Positions 8,216-16,399 of a stretch of DNA of 64,000 nucleotides are shown in pieces (position 1 is the first letter of the stretch; the number at the start of each line of letters is the position of its first letter). Both the position numbers and the translations under genes were made by a program. The stretch spans positions 62,001-126,000 of the forward strand of contig NZ_CABJCG010000008.1 in NCBI RefSeq assembly GCF_902364025.1. The letters are read 5' to 3'. The notes below the pieces were generated by a model. That model was not told the DNA's origin and ran no database searches. It saw only the letters and a program-made list of their open reading frames with translations. The stretch comes from Enterocloster lavalensis (GTDB lineage Bacteria; Bacillota; Clostridia; Lachnospirales; Lachnospiraceae).

Positions 8216-8440
8216 CGAAATTGCACAGTCTGAAATGTATAACTTCGTTTCCATCGACGGTATTTTGGAAAAAAACAGCAGTTTTCACCGGAATTCCACT
8301 CCTGTTTTTTACAATTCAGCTATTATGAACGGAAATATATGGCCAGCCATTTACATTTCTCACATCCAGCTCTTTACCGAACGCCGAACCATGACCAACC
8401 GCCCACAGGCTGCGCCAGCAGCCCATTGCATACAACAAAA
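8216..8440. other. Intergenic stretch, no gene seen
   Basis: With the promoter and terminator regions this completes the 415-bp gap between the two GntR genes (8136-8550). It is AT-rich near 8216-8330. Short open frames cross it on both strands, but none has a convincing ribosome site or a recognisable product. Confidence 0.6.
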
Positions 8441-8467
8441 AACAGAGGACCTCGCCAGTCCTCTGTT
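8441..8467 (-). terminator. Rho-independent terminator of the FCD regulator gene
   Basis: Perfect 10-bp stem (AACAGAGGAC / GTCCTCTGTT) with a 7-nt loop, flanked by T-runs on both strands. It lies about 84 bp past the stop of the GntR/FCD gene and blocks readthrough toward the GntR-ARH operon promoter. Confidence 0.85.
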
Positions 8468-8550
8468 TTTTTCCCTTATCCGTTCCCCGCCCCGCAGAAT
8501 CCGTTCCCGTCCATCCCCGGAACGTCCCCCGCGCAAGCAGAACAATACCA

Positions 8551-9234
8551 TTATTCAAAATACTCCCGGTACTCGTCCGAGAAAATCTTCCCTCCCAGCC
8601 GCCTGATTCCCCCATACAGATGCTGCATCATCAGGGGTTCGATTGCATCCAGATTCTTCGTATCGATAATCTGCATCATCTCCTGATGGTTCTCCAGCAC
8701 ATCCGGCACGTTCCTGGCCCCCACGATGTCCAGGCGGATAAAGCGGGAGTAGTCCGCGTCCGGTTTAATCAGCTGTTCCCAGAGATACATCTTGTCGGTG
8801 GAGCGGAACCAGATCTCATGCATGGCAAGGTCTCTGTGAAGAAAATCATTGATATCAAAAGGCCCCGGCTCGTGCCTTTTTGCGCCCGCCTCCTCCAGCA
8901 TCCGCAGACGGTAACGGGCCTGCTCGGCCTCCGGCGGCGTGCAGACTTTGACGAAATCCCTGAACACCATGGACTCCACGGCGACCCGCTGGTAGATCAG
9001 CTGGTTGGCAATGTGCAGGTTGATGGGCGTGACAATGGTCCCTTTATGCGGAATAATCTGCACAAAACGGTTCTGCTCCAAACGCTGCAGCGCGCTGCGG
9101 ACCGGGGTACGGGATATGGAGAAACGTTTACAAAGCGTATTTTCACTCAGCATTTCCCCCGGCTTTATTTCCAGACTCACAATCTCTCCTTCAAGAATCT
9201 GGTATATCTCATCGACCGATAGACCTGTATCCAT
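8551..9234 (-). CDS. GntR family regulator, FCD (FadR-like) subfamily
   Basis: 227-residue repressor. The N-terminal winged helix (residues about 5-75) has LSENTLCKRFSISRTPVRSA followed by LEQNRFVQIIPHKGTIV, as in FadR/VanR/DctR proteins. The rest is an all-helical FCD effector domain that usually binds organic acids with a metal. The gene is divergent from the TRAP transporter operon, which carries a palindromic CTTGTATACAAG site just downstream of its promoter. It therefore probably represses dicarboxylate or sugar-acid uptake. A related half-palindrome (CATGTATACAAG, 9333-9344) lies upstream of its own start and may allow autoregulation (inference). Confidence 0.9.
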   Translation of the reverse strand: MDTGLSVDEIYQILEGEIVSLEIKPGEMLSENTLCKRFSISRTPVRSALQRLEQNRFVQIIPHKGTIVTPINLHIANQLIYQRVAVESMVFRDFVKVCTPPEAEQARYRLRMLEEAGAKRHEPGPFDINDFLHRDLAMHEIWFRSTDKMYLWEQLIKPDADYSRFIRLDIVGARNVPDVLENHQEMMQIIDTKNLDAIEPLMMQHLYGGIRRLGGKIFSDEYREYFE

Positions 9235-9332
9235 AAAATCCTCCTGTACCCCTGTGCTATATCTCTCATTATAGGGAGATGAAAATTAAAAGTCAAATAA
9301 AAGTTGTATCAAAAAAGCCCGCTTCCCTTTAC

Positions 9333-9344
9333 CATGTATACAAG
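9333..9344. promoter_or_regulatory. Candidate FCD-regulator operator (upstream copy)
   Basis: CATGTATACAAG matches the perfect palindrome at 9577-9588 in 11 of 12 positions. It lies about 100 bp upstream of the regulator's start codon in the divergent intergenic region (9235-9642), which otherwise holds AT-rich DNA with no convincing gene. Confidence 0.5.
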
Positions 9345-9530
9345 CTAACAAAAATAATCCATCAAAACTGTGCATTCTGCCAATTCCAGGACATTCAGGA
9401 GGAGAAAAGTTCATTTTTCGTCTCTGTTTTTCTACATTTTATATAAATTTTGTATAAATTTAAGTGGATTTTATTGTCATTTTGGAAGAACATTTAAAAA
9501 GCCCCAAAATTTTTTGCAGGAACAAAGCAC

Positions 9531-9588
9531 TTGCAAAATACGGTTTAATCTGCTAATATGCTGTTAGAGCAGCCAGCTTGTATACAAG
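9531..9588 (+). promoter_or_regulatory. TRAP operon promoter and operator
   Basis: TTGCAA (9531-9536) and TAATAT (9554-9559) are separated by exactly 17 bp. The perfect palindrome CTTGTATACAAG (9577-9588) sits where the first transcribed bases should be, a classical roadblock position for a GntR repressor. The dctP ribosome site (AAGGAGGAAAGG) follows about 40 bp later. Confidence 0.75.
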
Positions 9589-9642
9589 TTTGTTGCAGAT
9601 CACGATACTATTTAATTTAAACCCGCAAGGAGGAAAGGTTTT

Positions 9643-10761
9643 ATGAAAAAATCAATCGCAATGCTTCTGAGTCTCGCCATGGCGGCATCACTTACGGCCT
9701 GCGGAGGCGGCAGCAAACCGGCCGAGACACCGGCTCCCGAATCAACCACCACGGCTGCGGCAGCCGATACGTCTGAGGAAGCCAAAACAGAAGCGGCGGC
9801 AGACGGGGCGGAAGATCCCTTCGCAGCATTAGGCGACTTTGTCATGACAATCGGCCATGCACAGCCGGAAGGAAATCCCAGATATGTTTCCATGGAGAAA
9901 TTTGCAGCCGATGTTGCAGAAAAGACCAACGGACACGTTAAAGTAGAGGTATACGGCAACGGCCAGCTGGGCACGGAAAAAGAGATGCTGGAGCAGGTCG
10001 TTGCAGGAACCATCCAGGGTATGAGAGGCGGGCAGTTTGATTTCAGCCCCCGTCTGCTGATGTTCACACTGCCCTTCCTGACCCAGAACCGCGCGCAGAT
10101 CACCGCTTTAATGCAGAGCGATCTGGCGAAGAAGGTCTGCACCGAGGCAGAGGCAGAGACCGGCACCGTGATTCTCTCCCTGTGCGACGCAGGCGGCTAC
10201 CGCCAGTTCTCCAACTCCAAGCACCCCATCACCAAACCTGAGGACTTAAAGGGCCTGAAGATGAGAACCAACGGCATGAACACCATTGATAAGACCTTTA
10301 TCGCAATGGGCGCGACCACAACCACCATCCCCTACTCCGACCTGTACATGGGCTTAAAGACCAGCGTTGCGGACGGCCAGGAAAACCCATGGGTAAACGT
10401 AGAGGGTATGAAGTTCTATGAAGTGCAGAAATACTTCACGGAAGTAAACTACCAGTTCCATCCGGATCCCTTCTATGTAAATGCAACCTGGTGGAATGCG
10501 CTTCCGACCGAGTATCAGGAGATCATCCAGGCGTGCGCAGACGAAATGTCCGTTTACAACGACCAGCTGATCGACGAGAACCAGAACGCTGCAAAGCAGG
10601 TTGTAATCGACGCAGGCTGTGAAGTATACGAGCCCACCGAGGACGAGCTGAAAGTATTCCAGGAGGCCGTGCAGGTTGTCTACGACCAGTGTATCGAAGA
10701 GGGTATGCTGACCGCTGAGGAACTGAAGGAAATGCAGGATATCGTGGCAAACGCAAAATAG
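9643..10761 (+). CDS. dctP: TRAP transporter substrate-binding lipoprotein, DctP family
   Basis: 372-residue extracytoplasmic receptor with a lipoprotein signal (cleavage before Cys 20 in LTACGGG) and a Thr/Ala/Glu-rich linker. The body has DctP family features: VYGNGQLGTEKEMLEQVVAGTIQG, then GGYRQFSNSKHPITKPEDLKGLKMRT, where the conserved arginine of the LKMR motif normally salt-bridges the ligand carboxylate, and QENPWVNV near residue 245. Substrates are usually C4-dicarboxylates or sugar acids. It is the first gene of a dctPQM operon that ends with an HpcH/HpaI aldolase, which suggests a sugar acid or hydroxy-keto-acid precursor as cargo (inference). Confidence 0.93.
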   Translation: MKKSIAMLLSLAMAASLTACGGGSKPAETPAPESTTTAAAADTSEEAKTEAAADGAEDPFAALGDFVMTIGHAQPEGNPRYVSMEKFAADVAEKTNGHVKVEVYGNGQLGTEKEMLEQVVAGTIQGMRGGQFDFSPRLLMFTLPFLTQNRAQITALMQSDLAKKVCTEAEAETGTVILSLCDAGGYRQFSNSKHPITKPEDLKGLKMRTNGMNTIDKTFIAMGATTTTIPYSDLYMGLKTSVADGQENPWVNVEGMKFYEVQKYFTEVNYQFHPDPFYVNATWWNALPTEYQEIIQACADEMSVYNDQLIDENQNAAKQVVIDAGCEVYEPTEDELKVFQEAVQVVYDQCIEEGMLTAEELKEMQDIVANAK

Positions 10762-10784
10762 CAACAGTTGGGCAGCCTGAATCA

Positions 10785-11369
10785 TTGCGGTTACGCATAA
10801 TTTACGGCTGCCCTTCGTCTATCAGGAAGGGGCTGATTACCATCGAAAAGCTGAAGAAGGCAGGAGAGAAACTCTTCAATTTATATTTTGGCATTGGCGT
10901 GGTCGCAATGGGGCTGCTGGCCGTACTGGTCGTATTTGCCGTCATTGCCCGCTATTTCTTTTCGCACAGCTGGAAAGAGCTGGCGGAGTTTAATACAACG
11001 CTGTTTGCATTTACAACCTTTTGGGGAATGGGCATCAATGTGATCAAAAATGAACACGTCATGATCGATATCCTCTACGACGGCGTAAAGCCCGCCATCA
11101 AGCGCTGGCTCGCCGTGCTCAACTACGTGATCGTCATGATTGTGGACCTGGTCTTTACCTGGCAGGGCTTCAAATACGTGGCGGTGGCGGGCAAGCAGAT
11201 CAGCCAGGGCATGGAGATTCCGATGAAATATATGTATGGAATCATGCCCGTGTGCGGAATCATCTGCGCCCTCTGCATCGCGGTTAAGATCGTCGAATTC
11301 ATCACCGCGGATGTCTCGTACTTTGAACCGAAAAACAAGGCCCTCACCAAGGATGAGGCGGCTGCTTAA
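10785..11369 (+). CDS. dctQ: TRAP transporter small membrane subunit, DctQ family
   Basis: Up to 194 residues with four hydrophobic helices (starting near GIGVVAMGLLAVLVVFAVIA), and the family motif region around SWKELAEFNTTLFAFTTFWG, with the NVIKNEHVMIDILYD stretch. The start is uncertain. The longest frame begins with TTG at 10785 with little ribosome-site support. A better AGGAAGGGG lies at about 10825 just before LITIEKLKK, where only a non-standard start codon (ATT) is available. It lies 23 bp after dctP and 18 bp before dctM. DctQ joins DctM to form the sodium-driven transporter. Confidence 0.88.
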   Translation: MRLRIIYGCPSSIRKGLITIEKLKKAGEKLFNLYFGIGVVAMGLLAVLVVFAVIARYFFSHSWKELAEFNTTLFAFTTFWGMGINVIKNEHVMIDILYDGVKPAIKRWLAVLNYVIVMIVDLVFTWQGFKYVAVAGKQISQGMEIPMKYMYGIMPVCGIICALCIAVKIVEFITADVSYFEPKNKALTKDEAAA

Positions 11370-11387
11370 GAAAGGAGAGAAAATCTT

Positions 11388-12680
11388 ATGGCAATGATCA
11401 TTCTTTTAGTGCTGCTGATTTTCTTCGCAGCTCTGGGCGTGCCGCTGGCATTTGCAATCGGCGCTTCCTGCGTTACATATATCACGACCAACGCCCCCCA
11501 TTTCATCAGCATGGTCCCCCAGCGGATCTGGAACGGCGCGTACAGCGAGCTGATGATCGCCATGCCGCTGTTTATGCTGGCGGGCGAACTGATGAATACC
11601 GGCGGAATCACAAAGCGGATTATCAATTTCTGCCTTCAGCTGCTGCGCCCGTTCCACGGCGGCCTGGGAGAGGTCAATATCGTGGCTTCCATGATATTCG
11701 GCGGAATCTCCGGCTCTTCCGTGGCGGATACGTCGGCCCTTGGCAGTATCCTGATTCCGGCGATGGAAGAACAGGGCTATCCGCCCTCCGCATCGGCGGG
11801 TATTACCGTAGCTTCCTCCACCATGGGCATGATTATCCCGCCCTCCACGCCCATGATCGTGTATTCCATGATTTCCGGCGCTTCGGTAGGCGCGCTGTTT
11901 ATGGCGGGCGCCGTGCCGGGGATTCTGATCGGCCTGACCCAGCTGGTTCTGGTATTCTGGATCAGCCACAAGAAACGCTGGCATCCCAAACGCGCTCCTT
12001 TTGTGATGAAGGAATTTGTTTCAGCAATTTTGTCCGGTATCCCGGCGCTGCTGATGCCGATTTTCATTATCGTATGCGTGTCCTTCGGCGTGTGCACGGC
12101 CTCTGAGAGCGCGGGCGTTGCAGTGCTGTATTCCCTGCTGGTCGGATTTTTCGTGTACCGGGAGCTGACCTGGACCGACGTGTGGAACGCGTTGAAAAAA
12201 ACGCTGATTTCCTCCTCCTCCATTATGCTGATCATCGGCTTCACCACCATTTTTACCTGGGTGCTCACCATGCAGAAGGTTCCGCAGATCGTAGCCGGAT
12301 TCTTCATGGGTCTGAACATGCCCGCGTGGGGAATTGCGCTGATGTTCGACGTCATGATTCTGATGATCGGAACCTTTATCGACGTAAGCCCGGCCATCCT
12401 TCTGCTGACCCCGATCATGCTTCCGGTTATGCAGAACTATGGATTTTCCCCGCTGCAGTTCGGCGCGATGATGATCACCGGCCTGGCCATCGGTCTGGTA
12501 ACGCCGCCGGTGGGCATGTGCCTGAACGCGTGCAACAAGATCAACCGTATGCCCATTGTGGAAATTTTCAAGGGAGCGCTGCCCTTTGTTATCTGTAACG
12601 TGATCGTGCTGGTCGTGATCAGCCTCTGGGGGCCGCTGACCACCTGGCTGCCGGGCCTTCTGGGCTACAGCGTATTTTAA
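11388..12680 (+). CDS. dctM: TRAP transporter large permease, DctM family
   Basis: 430-residue ion-transporter subunit with about 12 membrane segments. Typical segments are FGGISGSSVADTSALGSILIPAM, MGMIIPPSTPMIVYSMISG and the C-terminal PVGMCLNACNKI. It catalyses sodium-coupled uptake of the carboxylate delivered by DctP. Its stop lies 12 bp before the aldolase start, which has an AAAGGAGAGG ribosome site, so the four genes form one operon. Confidence 0.94.
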   Translation: MAMIILLVLLIFFAALGVPLAFAIGASCVTYITTNAPHFISMVPQRIWNGAYSELMIAMPLFMLAGELMNTGGITKRIINFCLQLLRPFHGGLGEVNIVASMIFGGISGSSVADTSALGSILIPAMEEQGYPPSASAGITVASSTMGMIIPPSTPMIVYSMISGASVGALFMAGAVPGILIGLTQLVLVFWISHKKRWHPKRAPFVMKEFVSAILSGIPALLMPIFIIVCVSFGVCTASESAGVAVLYSLLVGFFVYRELTWTDVWNALKKTLISSSSIMLIIGFTTIFTWVLTMQKVPQIVAGFFMGLNMPAWGIALMFDVMILMIGTFIDVSPAILLLTPIMLPVMQNYGFSPLQFGAMMITGLAIGLVTPPVGMCLNACNKINRMPIVEIFKGALPFVICNVIVLVVISLWGPLTTWLPGLLGYSVF

Positions 12681-12692
12681 AGGAGAGGCAAA

Positions 12693-13490
12693 ATGACATT
12701 AAAAGAAAAAATGAAACAGGGACCGGTTTTCGGAATGGCCTGCTTTACCGGTACGACCTGTGTGATTGAAAATATCGCCATGTCCGGGCTGGATTTCATC
12801 TACCTGGACCTGGAGCACACCAACTTTATGCTGGACGAGGCATTTGAGAAGCAGATCATGGCCGCGAAGCTCCATGACATTTCCATTCTGGTCCGGATGG
12901 CGGACGACAATGAGGTGGCCATCCGCAAGGTGCTGGAATGGGGCGCTGAGGGCGTGGTAATCCCCCACTGCAAGACGGCCGAGATGGCCAGGCGCTGTGT
13001 GGAAGCCGCCAAATTCTCCCCCATGGGACGCCGGGGCGGCGAAAGTAATGTGCGCGCGGCCGGTTTCGGATATCACAATTTTGACTGGAACACCTATATG
13101 GAACAGCAGAACCGGGACACCATGGTCATTCCCATGGACGAGGATTATGAGTTCACGGATCACCTCGACGAGATTCTGGATGTGGAGGGCGTGGATGCCG
13201 TAAACTTCGGACCCATTGACTACGCTGTAAGCAAAAACCTGAGAGTCGGATATTCCATGGGCGAGGAAGTAAAGGAAGCTTACCGGGCGCTGGTTGCAAA
13301 GGCCCAGGCCAGGGGCATCGGCGTTCTGGGGCCGGTGGTTCCGCCCACAAAGGAGAATCTGGAACAGGCGATCAAGGACGGCTACAACATGATCATTCTC
13401 GGAAATGACATGTGGCATTTCCAGAAATCCCTGAAAGACATGATGCAGCAGGCCGTGGAGCCGGTCAGGGAAGCGGTTGTCGGAAAATAA
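12693..13490 (+). CDS. HpcH/HpaI aldolase family protein
   Basis: 265-residue TIM-barrel class II aldolase of the HpcH/HpaI (2-keto-3-deoxy-sugar acid) family. Visible hallmarks are FIYLDLEHTNFM near the N-terminus, VLEWGAEGVVIPHCKT, the SPMGRRGGESN loop with the catalytic arginine region, and VDAVNFGPIDYAVS. The family cleaves 4-hydroxy-2-oxo acids such as 2-keto-3-deoxy-glucarate or 4-hydroxy-2-oxoheptanedioate to pyruvate or tartronate semialdehyde plus an aldehyde. As the last gene of a TRAP operon it probably handles the catabolite of the imported acid. The exact substrate is not deducible. Confidence 0.9.
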   Translation: MTLKEKMKQGPVFGMACFTGTTCVIENIAMSGLDFIYLDLEHTNFMLDEAFEKQIMAAKLHDISILVRMADDNEVAIRKVLEWGAEGVVIPHCKTAEMARRCVEAAKFSPMGRRGGESNVRAAGFGYHNFDWNTYMEQQNRDTMVIPMDEDYEFTDHLDEILDVEGVDAVNFGPIDYAVSKNLRVGYSMGEEVKEAYRALVAKAQARGIGVLGPVVPPTKENLEQAIKDGYNMIILGNDMWHFQKSLKDMMQQAVEPVREAVVGK

Positions 13491-13508
13491 CATTTTAAAA
13501 ATATAAAA

Positions 13509-13546
13509 CCCGGGACGAAGAATGGATTGTCTTTCTTCGTCCCGGG
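13509..13546 (+). terminator. Terminator of the TRAP-aldolase operon
   Basis: Perfect 14-bp GC-rich stem (CCCGGGACGAAGAA / TTCTTCGTCCCGGG) with a 10-nt loop, 19 bp past the aldolase stop, followed by CTTTGTTCTG. The T-run is weak but the stem is strong; it also separates the convergent CBS gene. Confidence 0.85.
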
Positions 13547-13575
13547 CTTTGTTCTGCCGGTAATTCAATATTCGG

Positions 13576-14073
13576 TTACAGCACCACTGCCTCGGCGCTC
13601 CTGGAACTGCTCACAACCCCCTGGAGCAGCTTTTTCTTGTCCCGCTCCGCGATGCGGGCGTTCTCCTGAAGCGTCTCGCACTTCTGGTAGAAATACTTAA
13701 TGATATCTTTCCGAGTGATAATTCCGATAAAGCACTTTTGATCGTCCAGCACGGGGACGAAGTTCTGATTCAGCGCCTTGCCGATCAGGTCCTCCATGTT
13801 GGCGTCCGCTTTCACGGGGCGGTTGTCCAGGCGCCGCCTGATTGCGGTAACCGGGATCTTCTCCGCGCTTTTTAAATCCAGATTGAACTGATTTTTAATC
13901 CCCCACAAAAGATCGCCCTCTGTAAGCGTCCCCACGTACCGGCCGGTGCGGCTGACAATCGGTACCGCGGAATATTTGTGGTATTCCATCTTCTCCAAAG
14001 CCTGTCTCAACGTATCATCTTCACTTATGTACGCCACTTCACTTTTGGGAGTCAGGAAAAATAATATATTCAT
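13576..14073 (-). CDS. CBS domain-containing protein
   Basis: 165-residue protein made mainly of a CBS-domain pair (Bateman module). The first CBS covers about residues 10-65 (ISEDDTLRQALEKMEYHKYSAVPIVSRTGRYVGTLTEGDL is the core, read in pieces). The second covers 80-130 (KADANMEDLIGKALNQ, FVPVLDDQKCFIGIITRKDI). Such modules bind AMP/ATP or SAM and act as energy sensors. It is a stand-alone single gene with an AAGAAGGAG ribosome site. Without a partner domain no specific role can be assigned. The tail is a charged helix. Confidence 0.88.
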   Translation of the reverse strand: MNILFFLTPKSEVAYISEDDTLRQALEKMEYHKYSAVPIVSRTGRYVGTLTEGDLLWGIKNQFNLDLKSAEKIPVTAIRRRLDNRPVKADANMEDLIGKALNQNFVPVLDDQKCFIGIITRKDIIKYFYQKCETLQENARIAERDKKKLLQGVVSSSRSAEAVVL

Positions 14074-14197
14074 ATTGTCACTCCTTCTTCTCCTCGTTCT
14101 TAATACAGTTTACTACAGTCCTCTGAACCGAATGTGAACAAATTATTATAAAAATCTGAAATTTCTTAAGATGCGGGAAAGGGTATATTTTCCTTCG

Positions 14198-14411
14198 GAA
14201 AATGCCGCCCGGTCCAGCGGCAAAATGCCGCCGGCTGCGCGCCTGCGGCATTTTCGGACAAAAAGGAGTTTTAAGGATTATTCGTAACTGTTCAGTAGGT
14301 CTGCGCACTTGCTGCGCTGACCGTTTGAAAACCTAAGCCTGCTGGCAAAATCCCATCGATGAAGTCGATTTTATATGGATTTTTGCCCGTGTCTGTGAAG
14401 GTACTGAACAG
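14198..14411. other. Structured intergenic element between CBS and spoIIQ genes
   Basis: This 344-bp gap (14074-14417) contains no credible gene but is rich in structure. AAAATGCCGC (14222-14231) pairs with GCGGCATTTT (14245-14254), and a further AAAATGCCGCC copy starts at 14199. An outer 10-bp inverted repeat, CTGTTCAGTA (14288-14297) and TACTGAACAG (14402-14411), encloses about 104 bp ending next to the spoIIQ stop. The first hairpin could be a terminator. The outer pair looks like the ends of a small repetitive (REP/MITE-like) element, unproven from one copy. Confidence 0.55.
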
Positions 14412-14417
14412 ATCCGA

Positions 14418-15185
14418 TTATTCCATGTAGTCCAGCGGGTCCACGGTTTTGCCCTCGTGCTGAAGCTCGAAGAATACGTTGACTCCCTCCACGGAATAAT
14501 ATTTTGTGGGCTCGGAGACATAACCCAGAGTCTGTCCGGCTTCCAGGTACTCGCCCTCCACCGCGCAGACTTCCTTGAGCTGTCCGCAGATGGCGGTGTA
14601 ATCATTTCCCAGATCCAGGGTCACATAATTGCCGATCTCCTCGTTGCTGCCCACCGCAACCACCTTGGCGTTGGCCGGAGCCGTCACCGGGGTGCTGACG
14701 TCGGACTGGATCACCAGGCCGGGGTTGCATTTGTACTGGTCCAGGGTGGGGAAATAAATGGTCTGGTCCATACTGTAGTCCAGCAGCACATTTCCGCGAA
14801 CCGGCCATGTCATCTTGCTGGTATCCGTAAAGTTCAGAACCAGCGGTTTTGCGGCATCCTTGCCCGCTCCGGCCTCTGCGGCCAGATCATCCCCCGCGTT
14901 GTTCGCGGGCGTTTCCTTTATCGCGGAAGCCAACGCTTCCTCCTTTGTCTCTTCCACAGGCGCCGCATTTGATGCGCCTGCCACCTGGGTGTCCCCCTGG
15001 GTTCCTTCCTGGGCGATGGTGTCCGGTCCCGGAATCTCCAGGTACGGGCTGGTCTCTTTCCCATTTCCTCTTTGAACGGTAAACACTCCTGCTGCGGCTA
15101 CTATAGTCAGCAGGCCCAACACTAGCATGACAAGAAACAGCTTATCCTTGAGCATCTGGTTTATTTTGTCTCTCACGTTTATCAC
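14418..15185 (-). CDS. spoIIQ: SpoIIQ-like LytM/M23 protein, catalytic residues degenerate
   Basis: 255-residue membrane-anchored protein: one transmembrane helix at residues about 16-37, a Pro/Glu/Ala-rich linker, then a LytM (M23) fold at about 125-250. The zinc ligands of active M23 peptidases are missing: the HxGxD position reads NPGLVI, and the final HxH position reads NVFFEL. It is thus probably structural, like Bacillus SpoIIQ, which pairs with SpoIIIAH to hold the engulfing membranes together. It follows spoIID by 31 bp in the same direction, the usual clostridial pairing, which supports the SpoIIQ name over a cell-wall hydrolase. Confidence 0.85.
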   Translation of the reverse strand: MINVRDKINQMLKDKLFLVMLVLGLLTIVAAAGVFTVQRGNGKETSPYLEIPGPDTIAQEGTQGDTQVAGASNAAPVEETKEEALASAIKETPANNAGDDLAAEAGAGKDAAKPLVLNFTDTSKMTWPVRGNVLLDYSMDQTIYFPTLDQYKCNPGLVIQSDVSTPVTAPANAKVVAVGSNEEIGNYVTLDLGNDYTAICGQLKEVCAVEGEYLEAGQTLGYVSEPTKYYSVEGVNVFFELQHEGKTVDPLDYME

Positions 15186-15216
15186 CTCGGTACTATTCTT
15201 ACCAAACCGAGGGTTC

Positions 15217-16179
15217 TTATTCAGAAATCAATTCAATATTTTTATAAAAATACGTGAGTATCTCCTCCGCCTTCCACCCCTCCCTGGCCCGGGCGTTGGC
15301 GCCTGCCTGGCTGAGGCCGTATCCGTGTCCGATTCCCTTGGCTACGGCGCGCATGCCGTCCTCGTATGGCTCCAGCGTGAAGCAGGCGGATTGCAGCCCC
15401 AGGGCGTACTGCACTTCCTCGCCGGTAAAATCGTGGCCTCCAATCTGCAGCGCCGTCACGTAGCCGCCGTCGTCCCGGGACACGATCTGCACTGAATCGG
15501 GAATCTGCCCCGGCTCCACCGGGCGGGCGCCGGAACTGCTGTCCGGGATTCCGCTAATTTTTCCGGCAAATTCGTCTCTGGTGAAGGTGAGCATCTGCAG
15601 ATAGCCGTCCGCCTCCACGTCCTTCGGGCAGTCCACCGGCTGAAGGTAGGGATGTCCCTCGTCCCCGGCCCTGGTTCTCCCCGCGGTGGCCCGGCAAAAC
15701 ATGGCGTCTATGTACTGTCCGTCGCAGACCATCGTCACCCCCGCAGTGGACTGCACCGCATCCTCCAGCTTCTCATAGATCGCCGGAAACTGGGCGCTTC
15801 CCCAAAGCGCTTTCATCTGCGCCGTCTCCATACAGTCCAAATCCAGGGCCGATTCCGGCACCTCCTGAACCGACCCGTCCCCCGGGCTTCCTCCCATCTG
15901 TTTGTATATGTAGGTTCTGGCCACCACCGCCTGGGCCCGCAGGGCCTCGATCTCATAGTCCGCGGGCATCTGGCGCGCCAGCACCCCCGGCAGATACTCC
16001 TCCACATCCATGTAATATCCCGTGCCGCCCCTATCCAGCAGAATCCGCCGTTTTCCCACCGCTCCGGCCTGCTGCTCGTGGCGCAGCTCCTCCCCGTGAA
16101 TCGTGCCTGTCCAGGCCAGAGTCGTCAGATAGGGAACCATCAGCCCCGCCAGCACGCCCACAATGATCCGTCTGTTCAT
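15217..16179 (-). CDS. spoIID: Stage II sporulation protein D (SpoIID)
   Basis: 320-residue lytic transglycosylase that thins septal peptidoglycan during engulfment, working with SpoIIM and SpoIIP. It has one N-terminal membrane anchor (IIVGVLAGLMVPYLTTLAW), the SpoIID domain start with MDVEEYLPGVLARQMPADYEIEALRAQAV (the glutamate in EALRAQ is the expected catalytic region), and C-terminal GHGYGLSQAGANARAREG. The start was placed at the ATG at 16179, preceded by GGAGGGAG; the longer frame would add 21 residues that look unlike a signal. Its presence shows the host makes endospores. Confidence 0.93.
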   Translation of the reverse strand: MNRRIIVGVLAGLMVPYLTTLAWTGTIHGEELRHEQQAGAVGKRRILLDRGGTGYYMDVEEYLPGVLARQMPADYEIEALRAQAVVARTYIYKQMGGSPGDGSVQEVPESALDLDCMETAQMKALWGSAQFPAIYEKLEDAVQSTAGVTMVCDGQYIDAMFCRATAGRTRAGDEGHPYLQPVDCPKDVEADGYLQMLTFTRDEFAGKISGIPDSSSGARPVEPGQIPDSVQIVSRDDGGYVTALQIGGHDFTGEEVQYALGLQSACFTLEPYEDGMRAVAKGIGHGYGLSQAGANARAREGWKAEEILTYFYKNIELISE

Positions 16180-16298
16180 CTCCGCTTTTCTCCCTCCCTG
16201 CTTTTTGCATTTCTTTGCGCTGCTATCAGTATATGAGCGCATGCAGGGCGATATGCGCGGCCGCCGCCGGATGTCCCTCTCCCTTTCCCCGGAAACGC

Positions 16299-16357
16299 AA
16301 AAATACCGCCCCGGGGATCAGACTGGCAGCGCCAATCTGTATCGGGACGGCATTTTT
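16299..16357 (-). terminator. Terminator downstream of the M32 peptidase gene
   Basis: As minus-strand RNA the arms (AAAAATGCCGTCCC and GGGGCGGTATTTTT) pair fully with two G-U wobbles and end in a U-run. It lies 43 bp past the peptidase stop. On the plus strand the two wobbles become mismatches, so it works for the peptidase gene only. Confidence 0.7.
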
Positions 16358-16399
16358 ATACTCCGGTTTCAGCCCGGGCCCGTACTCCTGCCCTTGCGA

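Noticed and set aside
9370..9567. 65-residue plus-strand frame upstream of dctP
   Set aside because: It covers the operon promoter, has no ribosome site, and its composition follows the AT-rich intergenic DNA.
14078..14308. 76-residue minus-strand frame between CBS and spoIIQ genes
   Set aside because: It spans the hairpins and has no recognisable product; the region is better explained as structured intergenic DNA.
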